Of a stretch of 13,836 nucleotides of DNA, positions 1-7,651 are shown piece after piece. The position numbers and the translations under genes are program-made. The number at the start of each line of letters is the position of its first letter. Positions within the stretch are counted from its first letter, which is position 1. Below the pieces are notes generated by a model. It worked only from the letters and a program-made list of their open reading frames with translations. It made no database searches and was not told the origin of the DNA. The stretch lies in NCBI GenBank assembly GCA_024243835.1, contig JALPMN010000510.1, forward strand, positions 1 to 13,836, read 5' to 3'. This stretch comes from Enteropsectra breve (taxonomy: Eukaryota; Microsporidia).

Positions 1-1
1 A

Positions 2-514
2 CAGGCAGTACCGACGAAAACCTTTAACTTGGAGCACAATTATGGGGACCACGAGGAGGTGTTGATTGGAGGACTGGCTGATAACATGCTGGAGGCAAAT
101 ACTCCTCATGAGCCTGAGGCTAAAAATAATCTGTACTTTAGAGACAGTTATCCTCGAGTAGAAAACAAAAACGAAGGGCCAAAGCTAAGCACGAAAAAGA
201 GCATGGGCGAGAGTGGGCTGGAAAAGTATTTTATTAGGAAGCAACAAAACACGCCTGTCGCTGCTGAGGTAGAAAATGATGCTCTGAAGGATGATGTGTC
301 GCTGGAGTCTGTCAAAACATATCACACAACCTCAACGCTGAAGGAAATGATCGAACGGACCAATAAACTGCAAAAGAAGTTTGAAAATCTGGAGGAGCAG
401 CTGGCGCAGATTGAGGACGGAAATGCAGAGAAAAACCTTGAGAATATACTCAAGACGTACAATGCAGGGTTCAATGAGCTAAACATAGATTCTAATGATT
501 CAGATTTTATCTGA
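2..514 (+). CDS. C-terminal part of an unrecognised coiled-coil protein (5' truncated by window edge)
   Basis: The frame is open from base 2 through the left edge to a TGA at 512-514, giving at least 170 residues. There is no ATG near the left edge (the first visible candidate is a TTG at 29), so the true start almost certainly lies outside the window. The product is hydrophilic and acidic. A probable coiled coil runs from about visible residue 108 to 150, with leucines and isoleucines at heptad spacing in TLKEMIERTNKLQKKFENL and what follows, and it ends in an acidic tail. A patch ESGLEKYF at 209-232 loosely resembles a PCNA-interacting box with Glu in place of Gln. I recognise no family. 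It could be a cytoskeletal, nuclear or adaptor protein. That it is a real gene is supported by length, codon composition and tandem placement before another + strand gene. Confidence 0.75.
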   Translation, partial: QAVPTKTFNLEHNYGDHEEVLIGGLADNMLEANTPHEPEAKNNLYFRDSYPRVENKNEGPKLSTKKSMGESGLEKYFIRKQQNTPVAAEVENDALKDDVSLESVKTYHTTSTLKEMIERTNKLQKKFENLEEQLAQIEDGNAEKNLENILKTYNAGFNELNIDSNDSDFI

Positions 515-674
515 ACACCAATATAATTAAAATATCTGTTTCATCACACTCTAGTGGAACTCATTGATGTCTTATAAGATGGTATGATTTATTCCATTGC
601 TAGTAGCAAATACGGCCTTATAGTTAATTTTAAGTGAGTATAGTGGTAATTCAACCGATCACATTTAATTTTAA

Positions 675-733
675 ACTTGAATTTACACTTGAATTTACAC
701 TTGAATTTACACTTGAATTTACACTTGAATTTA
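675..733. repeat. 12-bp tandem repeat, about 4.9 copies
   Basis: The unit ACTTGAATTTAC occurs four times without a mismatch at 675-722, followed by 11 bases of a fifth copy at 723-733. Perfect identity among copies suggests recent expansion or contraction by slippage or unequal exchange. It lies in a spacer between two + strand genes. It could serve as a length-polymorphic locus between isolates. Confidence 0.95.
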
Positions 734-1186
734 AAGAACGTATCTTTAATTGTAGAGGCGAGTGTGTCTTTCATAAAGTATATTTATACAGCAGATTTTA
801 CTTTCTCAATAATTTTAGAACACATCCTCGTTTTTTATTATTTCAGTATTGGTATTAAAAACATGATAAAGATGCTTTAATACAAATATCAGACTAAATA
901 CCTATTATTCAGCATATAATGCATACTGTTTATGAGCTATAAACGTTGGTTGGCATTGTAAAACTGTTGCAGATGAACGAGATATCAATGCTTTATTTCA
1001 GCTAAAGATGAATGCAAAAGTCATAGAATATGCTTCGATAGCGTTGTGATTGAGAAATACATTTTTAATAAGATATCATCCGGTTCTCTTAATATACTTA
1101 CTGCTTGGCATGATTTTGCCTTTTTAGTCTTGTTTATCTGAAACGACGGTTTTATCTCATGTAGTATATATTCACAAAAAATCTAG

Positions 1187-1189
1187 CCC
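1187..1189 (+). promoter_or_regulatory. CCC start-proximal motif of the BAR gene
   Basis: GCCCTTAGAATG: the CCC triplet sits five bases before the ATG at 1195. In Microsporidia a CCC or GGG close to the start codon marks the transcription start region, giving very short 5' leaders. The same CCCTTA string precedes two other genes in this window. Confidence 0.6.
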
Positions 1190-1194
1190 TTAGA

Positions 1195-1881
1195 ATGTTT
1201 GATAAGACCAAAAAGATGATCAGTAAAACATTTAAGAAAATAGACTACACAAATGTGCCGAGTCTGGAGGGGTATGAGGCTCTTACCAGCGAGTACAAGT
1301 CTGTGCGGAGATTTGTCGACACGCTTGGCGATGTGGTGGACAGCCTCAGTGTGTATGAATACGGTGGAAAGGAGCTTAAAGCAATTGACGATTTTGTGGC
1401 GAGTGTTTCATCGAAAGTAAGCTTGAATTTGCCGAAGAAGACAACGATTTATCAGTATGCTGCCAAGGCGGGCGACGAGATTGCGCTGCGGGCGAGCAAC
1501 ACGACGCTCAAGCAAATTTCAGAAGATTTCGGGCGGTCGTTCTCCAAGATATCGAAGGCGAAAGAAGAAATGAACGAGGAGCTGAGTGAACTCAAGACGA
1601 GGGTACATGAAATCAAGAAGGCGATAAGCAACATAAACGAGGAGCGAAAGGAGGTGAAGAGCATACGCTACGACCTCGAGATGCTGATGCAGGGCGGAAG
1701 CTTCTCTGAAGGCACCAAAAACAGGCTCAATGCCGAGTACAACATGAAGTCGAACGAGGTGATGAACAAGATGAAGGAGTTCTGTGAGCACAATGGCATT
1801 GCCGGGATAATGCACAAAATAAAGGAGATCCACTACAAGTTTTCTAAAACAACGGCCGATGCGTTGCTCTGCGCCGAATAA
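1195..1881 (+). CDS. BAR-domain protein, SWP12/Gvp36-like
   Basis: This 228-residue, highly helical and charged protein has the pattern of a BAR domain from about residue 20 to the C terminus. Three long amphipathic helices contain spaced Lys/Glu/Arg and hydrophobic residues, including LKTRVHEIKKAISNINEERK followed by a basic-acidic helix around residues 150-170. BAR dimers bind and curve membranes through their concave basic face. In Microsporidia the best-known relative is, from memory, Nosema bombycis SWP12, a spore wall protein of about this length with a BAR_2-type domain; yeast Gvp36 is the fungal counterpart. No signal peptide or membrane segment is visible, so secretion to the wall is not evident from sequence. 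The start ATG is set by the CCC just upstream. Tandem stop codons (TAA TAA) end the gene and overlap an AATAAA hexamer. The BAR assignment is fairly firm; the SWP12 link is inference from length and fold. Confidence 0.75.
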   Translation: MFDKTKKMISKTFKKIDYTNVPSLEGYEALTSEYKSVRRFVDTLGDVVDSLSVYEYGGKELKAIDDFVASVSSKVSLNLPKKTTIYQYAAKAGDEIALRASNTTLKQISEDFGRSFSKISKAKEEMNEELSELKTRVHEIKKAISNINEERKEVKSIRYDLEMLMQGGSFSEGTKNRLNAEYNMKSNEVMNKMKEFCEHNGIAGIMHKIKEIHYKFSKTTADALLCAE

Positions 1882-1885
1882 TAAA
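1880..1885 (+). terminator. AATAAA poly(A)-like signal overlapping the BAR gene stop
   Basis: The hexamer AATAAA starts on the second base of the TAA stop (1879-1881) and spans the second in-frame TAA. If used, the 3' untranslated region would be only a few tens of bases, as seen in compact microsporidian genes. Confidence 0.4.
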
Positions 1886-2308
1886 CTATTTTACTTCTAT
1901 TTCACCCACTATTTTAATTTCTATTTTATATTCTGTATGTTTTAGAATGATTTTATACTATGAGCTATAATGGAAAAAATGGAAATTCTTTTTTATAACT
2001 AAAAATTTATCTTCTATAGCGCATTAAAATAGTTTTTTTGTAAATTTTTATTTCTTTTTAAAGATTTGAGCATACTCTGTACGGAAGAGTGCTAAAATTC
2101 TCTCTTTCTGATTAAAAGCCAGAACTTATCTTTATGTTCAACTGCATTAAGCAAAGGCTGGTGCATTTTACAATTTTATTTTTTTAACCGCAAAAAAGTA
2201 TTTATCAAAATAAAAGCAAAATTCTCACCTTTTTCTAAGAGCAGGACGCAAAAGACTCGTTCTGCGTTTCCCGCCATCGATTGTTTCTAACACTAAAAAT
2301 TTTAACCC
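1882..2308. other. 427-bp AT-rich spacer, probable CHD promoter region
   Basis: It lies between two co-oriented genes. Poly-T and poly-A runs are conspicuous between about 1990 and 2200. No open frame, tRNA-like structure or repeat stands out. The last bases form the start motif of the CHD gene. Confidence 0.6.
2306..2308 (+). promoter_or_regulatory. CCC motif directly before the CHD start codon
   Basis: TTTTAACCCATG: CCC abuts the ATG at 2309. This is the start-proximal CCC signal in its tightest form and supports 2309 as the start, implying a leader of nearly zero length. Confidence 0.55.
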
Positions 2309-5300
2309 ATGAGAGAATCAGAGGAGCAGGATACCGAGATTCGCCAGCGGGGTCGCCCGCGCAAACAGCAGCAGATCTTCCGATTCGGACCGCATGTGTA
2401 CGCGACACCCCTGGGTTTTCAGTACACACAGCCCATGCTGTATGCGAATGAGTTTAAGAATGTGAGTACGAACAACTTGAGGATACCGCCGCCCCCAGCG
2501 GTTTCACCGATATTTACTGAACGAAAGCAGCGCAAGGCAGCAGTCAAGCTCCTTACGGTCAAAAGAAAGAAAAGACACACCTCTGAGGACAGCAACGGAT
2601 TTTCAGAATCAAATAATAATGAAAACTACCAGGAGGAGGATCTCTTTGAGCGCCTTTTGGAGTATGACGAAGAGAACAAGAAATATTTGGTTAAGATCAG
2701 AAACAAGTCGTATTTGCACTGCGAATGGATTCCTGAGGACGAGATTAAGGCCACACGTGTTGGCGCGATGAAAGTCAAAAGATACAAGCTGGTTGGGCTT
2801 GATCCGCGTTTTGTGCAGGTGGAGCGTGTTCTTGCAGAGAGCTATGAAAACAACGAGAAAATCGTGCTGATAAAGTGGAAGGGACTTCCCTACGAGCAGG
2901 GCACCTGGGAGCTTTTCTCAGTTGCGGAGAAGTGCGATTTCTTCAACGAGGAGCTTGTGAAGTTCAGAGACCGCAAAAAGATGCGCCACATGAAAATGGC
3001 ACTCGAGTGGCGCCCGTCACGTGAGCAGCAGCAGCGCTACGAGGAAACTCCTGGCTACAAAAACAACAACTCCCTGCGATCCTACCAGCTTGAGGGACTC
3101 AACTGGCTTTTAAACCGCTGGTACTACAAACAGAGCTGCATCATGGCGGATGAGATGGGGCTGGGTAAAACGGTTCAGTCGGTTGTTTTTGTGAATGCGC
3201 TTTTTGAGGCATTTGACTACTCGGCACCCGCGCTGGTTGTGGCACCGCTTTCAACGATCGTTCACTGGGAGCGCACCTTCGAGAACTGGACAAATCTGCG
3301 GGTGCTGACGTATCACGGCTCAATTGCAGACCGACAGATCATTTCCAATTACGAATTTAACGTTAAGGCTGGAAACATCAGCATCAGGCTCTTTGATGTG
3401 ATTATCACGACGTATGAAATGGCCATGGCTGGCTCTGAGCACCTGTGCCAGTTTGAGTTTGGCCTCGGCATCTTCGATGAAGCGCACCGTCTCAAAAATG
3501 TAAATTCGAAGGCTGCCAGTTGTCTGAGGAACTTCAACATCTGCCACAAGGTTCTTCTCTCCGGAACACCCATCCAAAACAACATCAACGAGTTGTGGGC
3601 TCTTTTCAATTTCATCGATCCGCTCAGGTTTAATAACCTTAATAAGTTTTTGGAGGAGTTTAAAATGAACAAGAGTGAGGATGTTGAGAAGCTGCAGGCT
3701 GTTCTTAAGCCTCTGATGCTGCGCAGAATGAAGGAGGATGTTGAGACATCCATTCCGATGAAGGAAGAGACGATTATTGAGGTTGAGCTGACATCTTCCC
3801 AGAAAAGATACTACCGGGCTATTTTGGAGAAAAATATCGAGTTTCTTACGAAGGGCGACAAGAGCAACGCACCCAATTTGATAAATGCAATGATGGAGCT
3901 GAGGAAGTGCTGCATCCATCCGTATCTGCTGAAGGGTGCTGAAGAGAAAATCATTGCTGACTACATGAAGAAGAAACAGCGCAGTGACACTGAGATTTTC
4001 AAGGCTCCTGAGAACAGCGATGCCTCTGAAAATAAAATAACAGTGGGAGATTTTACATTTGACAATTCAGAGGAATATTATAAAATTTTAATTCAAAGTT
4101 CAGGAAAGCTAGTGCTGCTTGACAAACTGCTTAACAAACTGAAGGGAGAGCACAAGGTGCTTATTTTCTCTCAAATGACAAAGTGCCTTGATCTGCTGGC
4201 TGAGTATTTGGTGTTCAGAAAATACAAGCACGAAAGAATTGATGGCGGAGTGCGGGGAGACATGCGCCAGGCAGCCATCGACCGCTTTACCACCGGCGAT
4301 GCCTTTGTTTTCCTTCTTTGCACCCGTGCGGGAGGTGTCGGAATCAATTTGACTGCTGCTGATACCGTTATTATTTTTGATTCTGATTGGAATCCACAGA
4401 ACGATCTGCAGGCACAGGCGCGATGCCACCGTATCGGACAGAAGAACGAGGTAAAGATCTACAGGCTCATCACACGCAACTCGTATGAACGAGAGATGTT
4501 CGACAAGGCAGGCCTAAAGCTCGGCTTAGACAGGGCTGTTCTTCAGAAGATGAGTTTTGATCAGAAAGAAGACACGCCCGCAAAGAAAGAGGATGCGATT
4601 CAGCTGCTTCTGAGAAAAGGCGCGTACGGAGTGCTGATGGACACAGACGAGGCAGCCATGAAGTTCTGTGAGGAAGACATCGATCAGATCCTGGAGAGAC
4701 GCACGAAAATCGTAAAGCACTCAGACGGAGGAAATGTCTTTTCCAAGGCATCGTTCCAGGTGGAGGAAGAAATTGAAGATCCAGATTTCTGGGACAATTT
4801 GCTTAGCCAAAAGAAATCAGAGGAAAAGGAGGGAAGAATCAAGAGACAGTGCCGCAGACTGGCGAGGGAGGGCGTTATCAGCCCGGAGGCTAAAATGGAA
4901 ATCAGCGATCTTTGCTTGTCTTTGGGCGGGGCTATCAAGTTGATTGACAAAAAGACTTCCAAAAAGTCAGGTTTTACCGATGCTGAATGCAACAACATTT
5001 TTGAGGAGAACAGCGAGGACTACGAAATAACGCTGTTTAGAATTTTCATTACGGCACTTGACACAGGCATTGCTGATACGGGAATTAGTTTGTTTGGGGC
5101 CAAAAATGAGGCACTGGGCCAGCTGATAAAATACTGCATGGACCTGATTGAGAACAACAAGCTAAAGAACGACTTCGGCATGTATCTTGAGAGATTCCCG
5201 GCGGACTATGATCCCAACATGTTTGTTAAATATGCGGATGTCTATCTGCGGTTCCACGAGCAGTTTCTTTTCAGGATTCAGGTTCCGATGATTCTAGAGT

Positions 5301-5905
5301 CGCTGCGTGCAACAGAAGACATGGTAGTGGAGAAAATGAGGGGATGGAACCACGAGGACGACCGCAACATCGTGGACATGGTCCTGAGCAGAGGATACGA
5401 CAACTTCACATACAAAGAGCGGAGCAAAGAGGAGATTAACCAGCGGATAAGAAAAATAATAACGGTGCTCTACCACCGCAGGGAAATGCGGGACAACGAC
5501 AACATGTTCTTCAAAACGATTCTGAACTTCGGAAGACAGACGGAGCGCAATGAGTATGCGATAGAAAAGTTTTTGAAGAAGGACACGAAGAAGCTGCGCG
5601 AGCTCATGGAGAAAATACTGACAATGAGCAGAAGATCCAGGAGAGACACACCGGAGGCGGACTGCTACGACCGGATTATCTTCTTCGACCGGCTGGAGAA
5701 CCTGACGGAAATACCTGCTATTAGAAAAGGCAGCGGCATGCCGAAGAAATGGGACTCGGAAAAGGATGCCGAGCTGAGGGAGCATCTTCTTGAATTTGGA
5801 TTTGTGGGCGTTTATGAGAAATACGGTGTAACGGAGGACACGATTCTGAAGCGCTTTGAGAGCTTGTTCAAGGCTGGAAATCCGTCTGTTTCTGGAAAGG
5901 ACTGA
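2309..5905 (+). CDS. Chromodomain SNF2 ATPase, CHD6-9/Kismet-like chromatin remodeler
   Basis: A nuclear ATP-dependent nucleosome remodeler of 1198 residues. In order: an AT-hook core RGRPRK (14-19); a first chromodomain around 112-155 with YLHCEW at 135-140; a second around 165-213 with LPYEQGTWEL at 193-202; SNF2 lobe 1 with Walker A DEMGLGKT (281-288), DEAH (390-393) and the SGTPIQNN motif; SNF2 lobe 2 from about 600 with QARCHRIGQ (703-711); then a post-helicase block with FCEEDIDQIL (786-795). A C-terminal region follows with SANT/SLIDE-like helices, including FFKTILNFGR and a last helical block from 1145. All catalytic motifs look intact. YLHCEW, LPYEQGTWEL, KEETIIEVEL (485-494) and FCEEDIDQIL match the CHD6-9 subfamily better than yeast Chd1 or Mi-2. 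It is far shorter than the animal members (about 2700-3000), lacking their long tails. A hydrophilic insert of about 40 residues separates the two lobes (about 553-598). The start is fixed by the CCC triplet. Confidence 0.95.
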   Translation: MRESEEQDTEIRQRGRPRKQQQIFRFGPHVYATPLGFQYTQPMLYANEFKNVSTNNLRIPPPPAVSPIFTERKQRKAAVKLLTVKRKKRHTSEDSNGFSESNNNENYQEEDLFERLLEYDEENKKYLVKIRNKSYLHCEWIPEDEIKATRVGAMKVKRYKLVGLDPRFVQVERVLAESYENNEKIVLIKWKGLPYEQGTWELFSVAEKCDFFNEELVKFRDRKKMRHMKMALEWRPSREQQQRYEETPGYKNNNSLRSYQLEGLNWLLNRWYYKQSCIMADEMGLGKTVQSVVFVNALFEAFDYSAPALVVAPLSTIVHWERTFENWTNLRVLTYHGSIADRQIISNYEFNVKAGNISIRLFDVIITTYEMAMAGSEHLCQFEFGLGIFDEAHRLKNVNSKAASCLRNFNICHKVLLSGTPIQNNINELWALFNFIDPLRFNNLNKFLEEFKMNKSEDVEKLQAVLKPLMLRRMKEDVETSIPMKEETIIEVELTSSQKRYYRAILEKNIEFLTKGDKSNAPNLINAMMELRKCCIHPYLLKGAEEKIIADYMKKKQRSDTEIFKAPENSDASENKITVGDFTFDNSEEYYKILIQSSGKLVLLDKLLNKLKGEHKVLIFSQMTKCLDLLAEYLVFRKYKHERIDGGVRGDMRQAAIDRFTTGDAFVFLLCTRAGGVGINLTAADTVIIFDSDWNPQNDLQAQARCHRIGQKNEVKIYRLITRNSYEREMFDKAGLKLGLDRAVLQKMSFDQKEDTPAKKEDAIQLLLRKGAYGVLMDTDEAAMKFCEEDIDQILERRTKIVKHSDGGNVFSKASFQVEEEIEDPDFWDNLLSQKKSEEKEGRIKRQCRRLAREGVISPEAKMEISDLCLSLGGAIKLIDKKTSKKSGFTDAECNNIFEENSEDYEITLFRIFITALDTGIADTGISLFGAKNEALGQLIKYCMDLIENNKLKNDFGMYLERFPADYDPNMFVKYADVYLRFHEQFLFRIQVPMILESLRATEDMVVEKMRGWNHEDDRNIVDMVLSRGYDNFTYKERSKEEINQRIRKIITVLYHRREMRDNDNMFFKTILNFGRQTERNEYAIEKFLKKDTKKLRELMEKILTMSRRSRRDTPEADCYDRIIFFDRLENLTEIPAIRKGSGMPKKWDSEKDAELREHLLEFGFVGVYEKYGVTEDTILKRFESLFKAGNPSVSGKD

Positions 5906-5953
5906 TGGCAAAATAAGCATCTTCAGAGCGGGCCTGTTGCTAGGGAAACTAGC

Positions 5954-5986
5954 ATTCTTATTAGTGCATATATTCTTATTAGTGCA
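5954..5986. repeat. Short direct repeat downstream of the CHD gene
   Basis: ATTCTTATTAGTGCA occurs at 5954-5968 and again at 5972-5986, separated by three bases (period 18). It lies in the 3' region between the CHD stop and its poly(A)-like hexamer. No function is apparent; slippage duplication is the simplest reading. Confidence 0.85.
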
Positions 5987-5993
5987 CGGATAA

Positions 5994-5999
5994 AATAAA
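5994..5999 (+). terminator. AATAAA poly(A)-like signal for the CHD gene
   Basis: First AATAAA after the CHD stop, 88 bases downstream. Together with the opposite-strand hexamer at 6132-6137 it would let the two convergent transcripts end without much overlap. Confidence 0.4.
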
Positions 6000-6131
6000 T
6001 TATTTGAGAAATTTACATGAGCAACTATTCATTACAATACAAAGGTGTAAAACATTACAAATATAGTTACGAACGTACATTCAAAAATTATCGCTAATAC
6101 GTTTAATAAATGCGCTATTAGACAATTATAA

Positions 6132-6137
6132 TTTATT
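6132..6137 (-). terminator. AATAAA poly(A)-like signal for the RhoGAP-like gene
   Basis: TTTATT on the + strand reads AATAAA on the minus strand, 28 bases after the TAG stop of the gene ending at 6166. Confidence 0.4.
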
Positions 6138-6165
6138 TTACTTTTTGGCACAAGATTATACTTTT

Positions 6166-6891
6166 CTACTTGTAAAACTGAGACATGGGAACATTTTCAA
6201 AATCACACGTGATAAGATCTTTTAGAATCTCTGTCCGCAGCTCGTGATCCTCATCATCAGGCGTATCTTTACCTTTGATAAGGGCATCGCTGAACACTTC
6301 CATTATTTCAGGGTCCTGCTCGTCCTTCTTGATTGTGTTTATCATTTCAATAAAACTGATAAAAATATTGCGGTTTAACAAAATATACGGAACTCGAACA
6401 ATCGCATATTCCCTATTGTCGCCATTTTTGTATACCTCGATCAGTTTTTTGTATATTTTAGGCTCGAGGAACTCGACTTTCGTCTTTGTAAAATGCAGCA
6501 CCGCTGCAGAAAGAGAAATCATGTCAAAATCTTCGGCAGTGTAGTCAATATCAACACCCAGCCTAAGGCTGTCATAATACTCCTCAGCCTTGGCGGGCAC
6601 GCCCTCTTCTATGAAAAGTCCAGTCTCTTCCGCATTTTCTTTCAGATAGTCAACGGCTGTCGTGTAAACAAGCGATGGCGGAGAATACGACATATACGCG
6701 AACTGCTGCTTGATCCAGTGGAAAAAGGCAGAGCATATAAACTCTTCTCTGCCCTCTATTTGGAGAATCTCATCCCTGAGTTTGCTCATTAGGCAGTCCT
6801 TTTCGGTATAGGTCAGCTTGTCAAACTCTGCGTATTCCTCAGTGTCTTCTACGCGTGGCTCTTTGTTTTCAGTACTTCCTTCGTGCTCCAT
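6166..6891 (-). CDS. RhoGAP-fold protein without an arginine finger
   Basis: A 241-residue soluble protein with an acidic N terminus (1-35). From about residue 68 to 206 it follows the helical pattern of RhoGAP domains. SLVYTTAVDYLKENAEETGLF aligns with the opening helix and the loop that carries the catalytic arginine (usual consensus G-[IL]-F-R-x-x-G). The next helices contain AAVLHFTKTKVEFLEPKIYKKL, equivalent to the usual leucine-rich helix and PEPL turn, and LLNRNIFISFIEMINTI, equivalent to the conserved Asn-containing helix. Here the loop is GLFIEEG (91-97), with Ile where Arg should be. Classical GAPs use that Arg to speed GTP hydrolysis by Rho/Rac/Cdc42, so this protein may bind a GTPase without activating hydrolysis, or may have lost that role. 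An in-frame TAG nine bases upstream fixes the ATG at 6891 as the first possible. No CCC motif is seen. The fold call is by eye. Confidence 0.65.
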   Translation of the reverse strand: MEHEGSTENKEPRVEDTEEYAEFDKLTYTEKDCLMSKLRDEILQIEGREEFICSAFFHWIKQQFAYMSYSPPSLVYTTAVDYLKENAEETGLFIEEGVPAKAEEYYDSLRLGVDIDYTAEDFDMISLSAAVLHFTKTKVEFLEPKIYKKLIEVYKNGDNREYAIVRVPYILLNRNIFISFIEMINTIKKDEQDPEIMEVFSDALIKGKDTPDDEDHELRTEILKDLITCDFENVPMSQFYK

Positions 6892-7651
6892 ACGCCTCTA
6901 CTTGGTGTAGCTTTTGATGTATTCTGAAACAGAATTAAGTTCTTGTTTTATAATACCACTTAGCAAAGAGTTTATGTAAAATCCATTTGTTTTGACATAA
7001 AGGATGCTTCGTTCGAAAAACTAATGATTTGTTTCTTATCGTTTGTATATTCACAATCTAATTCATACTCGTTTCAGGGACATACATGAACATAGGGCTT
7101 ATCTTTAAAATAGCAACTTTATTCAGAGGAAAATAAACTGAGTGATGCTCAAACTACCATGATCATTCCTTCGGGCGAAAAAATAAACCCTGATTAAAAC
7201 AGCAAGCTTAAAAATGAAAATATAATTGAATGTTAAAGGTCTTCTTTAGATTTTGAACATTTGAAACAAGTAACAATAAAGTGCATTAAACTTTTTTGTT
7301 TCCATTCATACTGCATTATGTTGAAAATAGCTCTTTACGCTAGCTAGTTTTATATTTAAAAAATGCTAGAGTTTGGATTGCATTTAATGAGTGTCATAGA
7401 ACAAAGCACAAGACAGTGATTTGCTCTAGCCGTGAAAAATAATGCTGAGTGTCTCTTATAAAATTTTGCTATGCAACAGAGATCATCTAGTGTATATGAG
7501 GATAGAGCCCTTAAATAATATTTCAATGGAGCTGATAAAATAATTTTTGATCAAATTTTATCCGTTACAAGGGAGTTGGTGAAAGATCAAAAAAATAATA
7601 GTTGAAACATACAGTCTTTTCTTTTAGAAGTATACTTTATTCTTGCACTAT
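6892..7651. other. 760-bp AT-rich spacer
   Basis: It lies between two minus-strand genes, so it should hold the promoter of the RhoGAP-like gene at its left end and the 3' region of the small secreted protein at its right end. I see no credible open frame, tRNA or repeat. Confidence 0.6.
7636..7641 (-). terminator. AATAAA poly(A)-like signal for the small secreted protein
   Basis: AATAAA on the minus strand begins 10 bases after the stop codon of the 81-residue gene. Its close spacing supports that short frame being a real transcript. Confidence 0.4.

Larger units (their letters stand above)
515..1194. other. 680-bp AT-rich spacer with a minisatellite
   Basis: No convincing gene is present. 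The stretch follows the stop of the first gene, with an ATTAAA poly(A)-like hexamer at 526-531, and precedes the BAR gene. It contains a short 12-bp tandem repeat (675-733). Open frames across that repeat exist on both strands only because 12 is a multiple of three and the unit has no stop codon. I see no tRNA-like arms. The promoter of the BAR gene should lie in the right-hand part. Confidence 0.7.

Noticed and set aside
589..774. 61-codon minus-strand frame starting with ATG and rich in alternating Phe-Lys-Cys-Lys
   Set aside because: Its periodic middle is just the 12-bp repeat read in one frame, and the opposite strand gives an equally open periodic frame. The flanks show no recognisable content.
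634..880. Two overlapping plus-strand frames with Leu-Glu-Phe-Thr or Asn-Leu-His-Leu repeats
   Set aside because: Same repeat artefact; one frame starts with a non-ATG codon and neither has a start motif.
3320..3919. Long minus-strand frame of 199 codons opposite the CHD gene
   Set aside because: It is the shadow of the CHD coding strand, whose SNF2 motifs are unmistakable.
5294..5920. 208-codon minus-strand frame opposite the CHD C terminus
   Set aside because: Shadow frame; the plus strand continues the CHD protein through SANT-like helices.
7010..7025. GTTCGAAA resembling a tRNA T-arm
   Set aside because: No matching acceptor stem, D-arm or anticodon arm could be found around it.
7609..7614. 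A second TACAGT that could be a Tc1 end
   Set aside because: What follows is a T-rich run without the CAAAAAG pattern and there is no transposase nearby; a six-base match is expected by chance.
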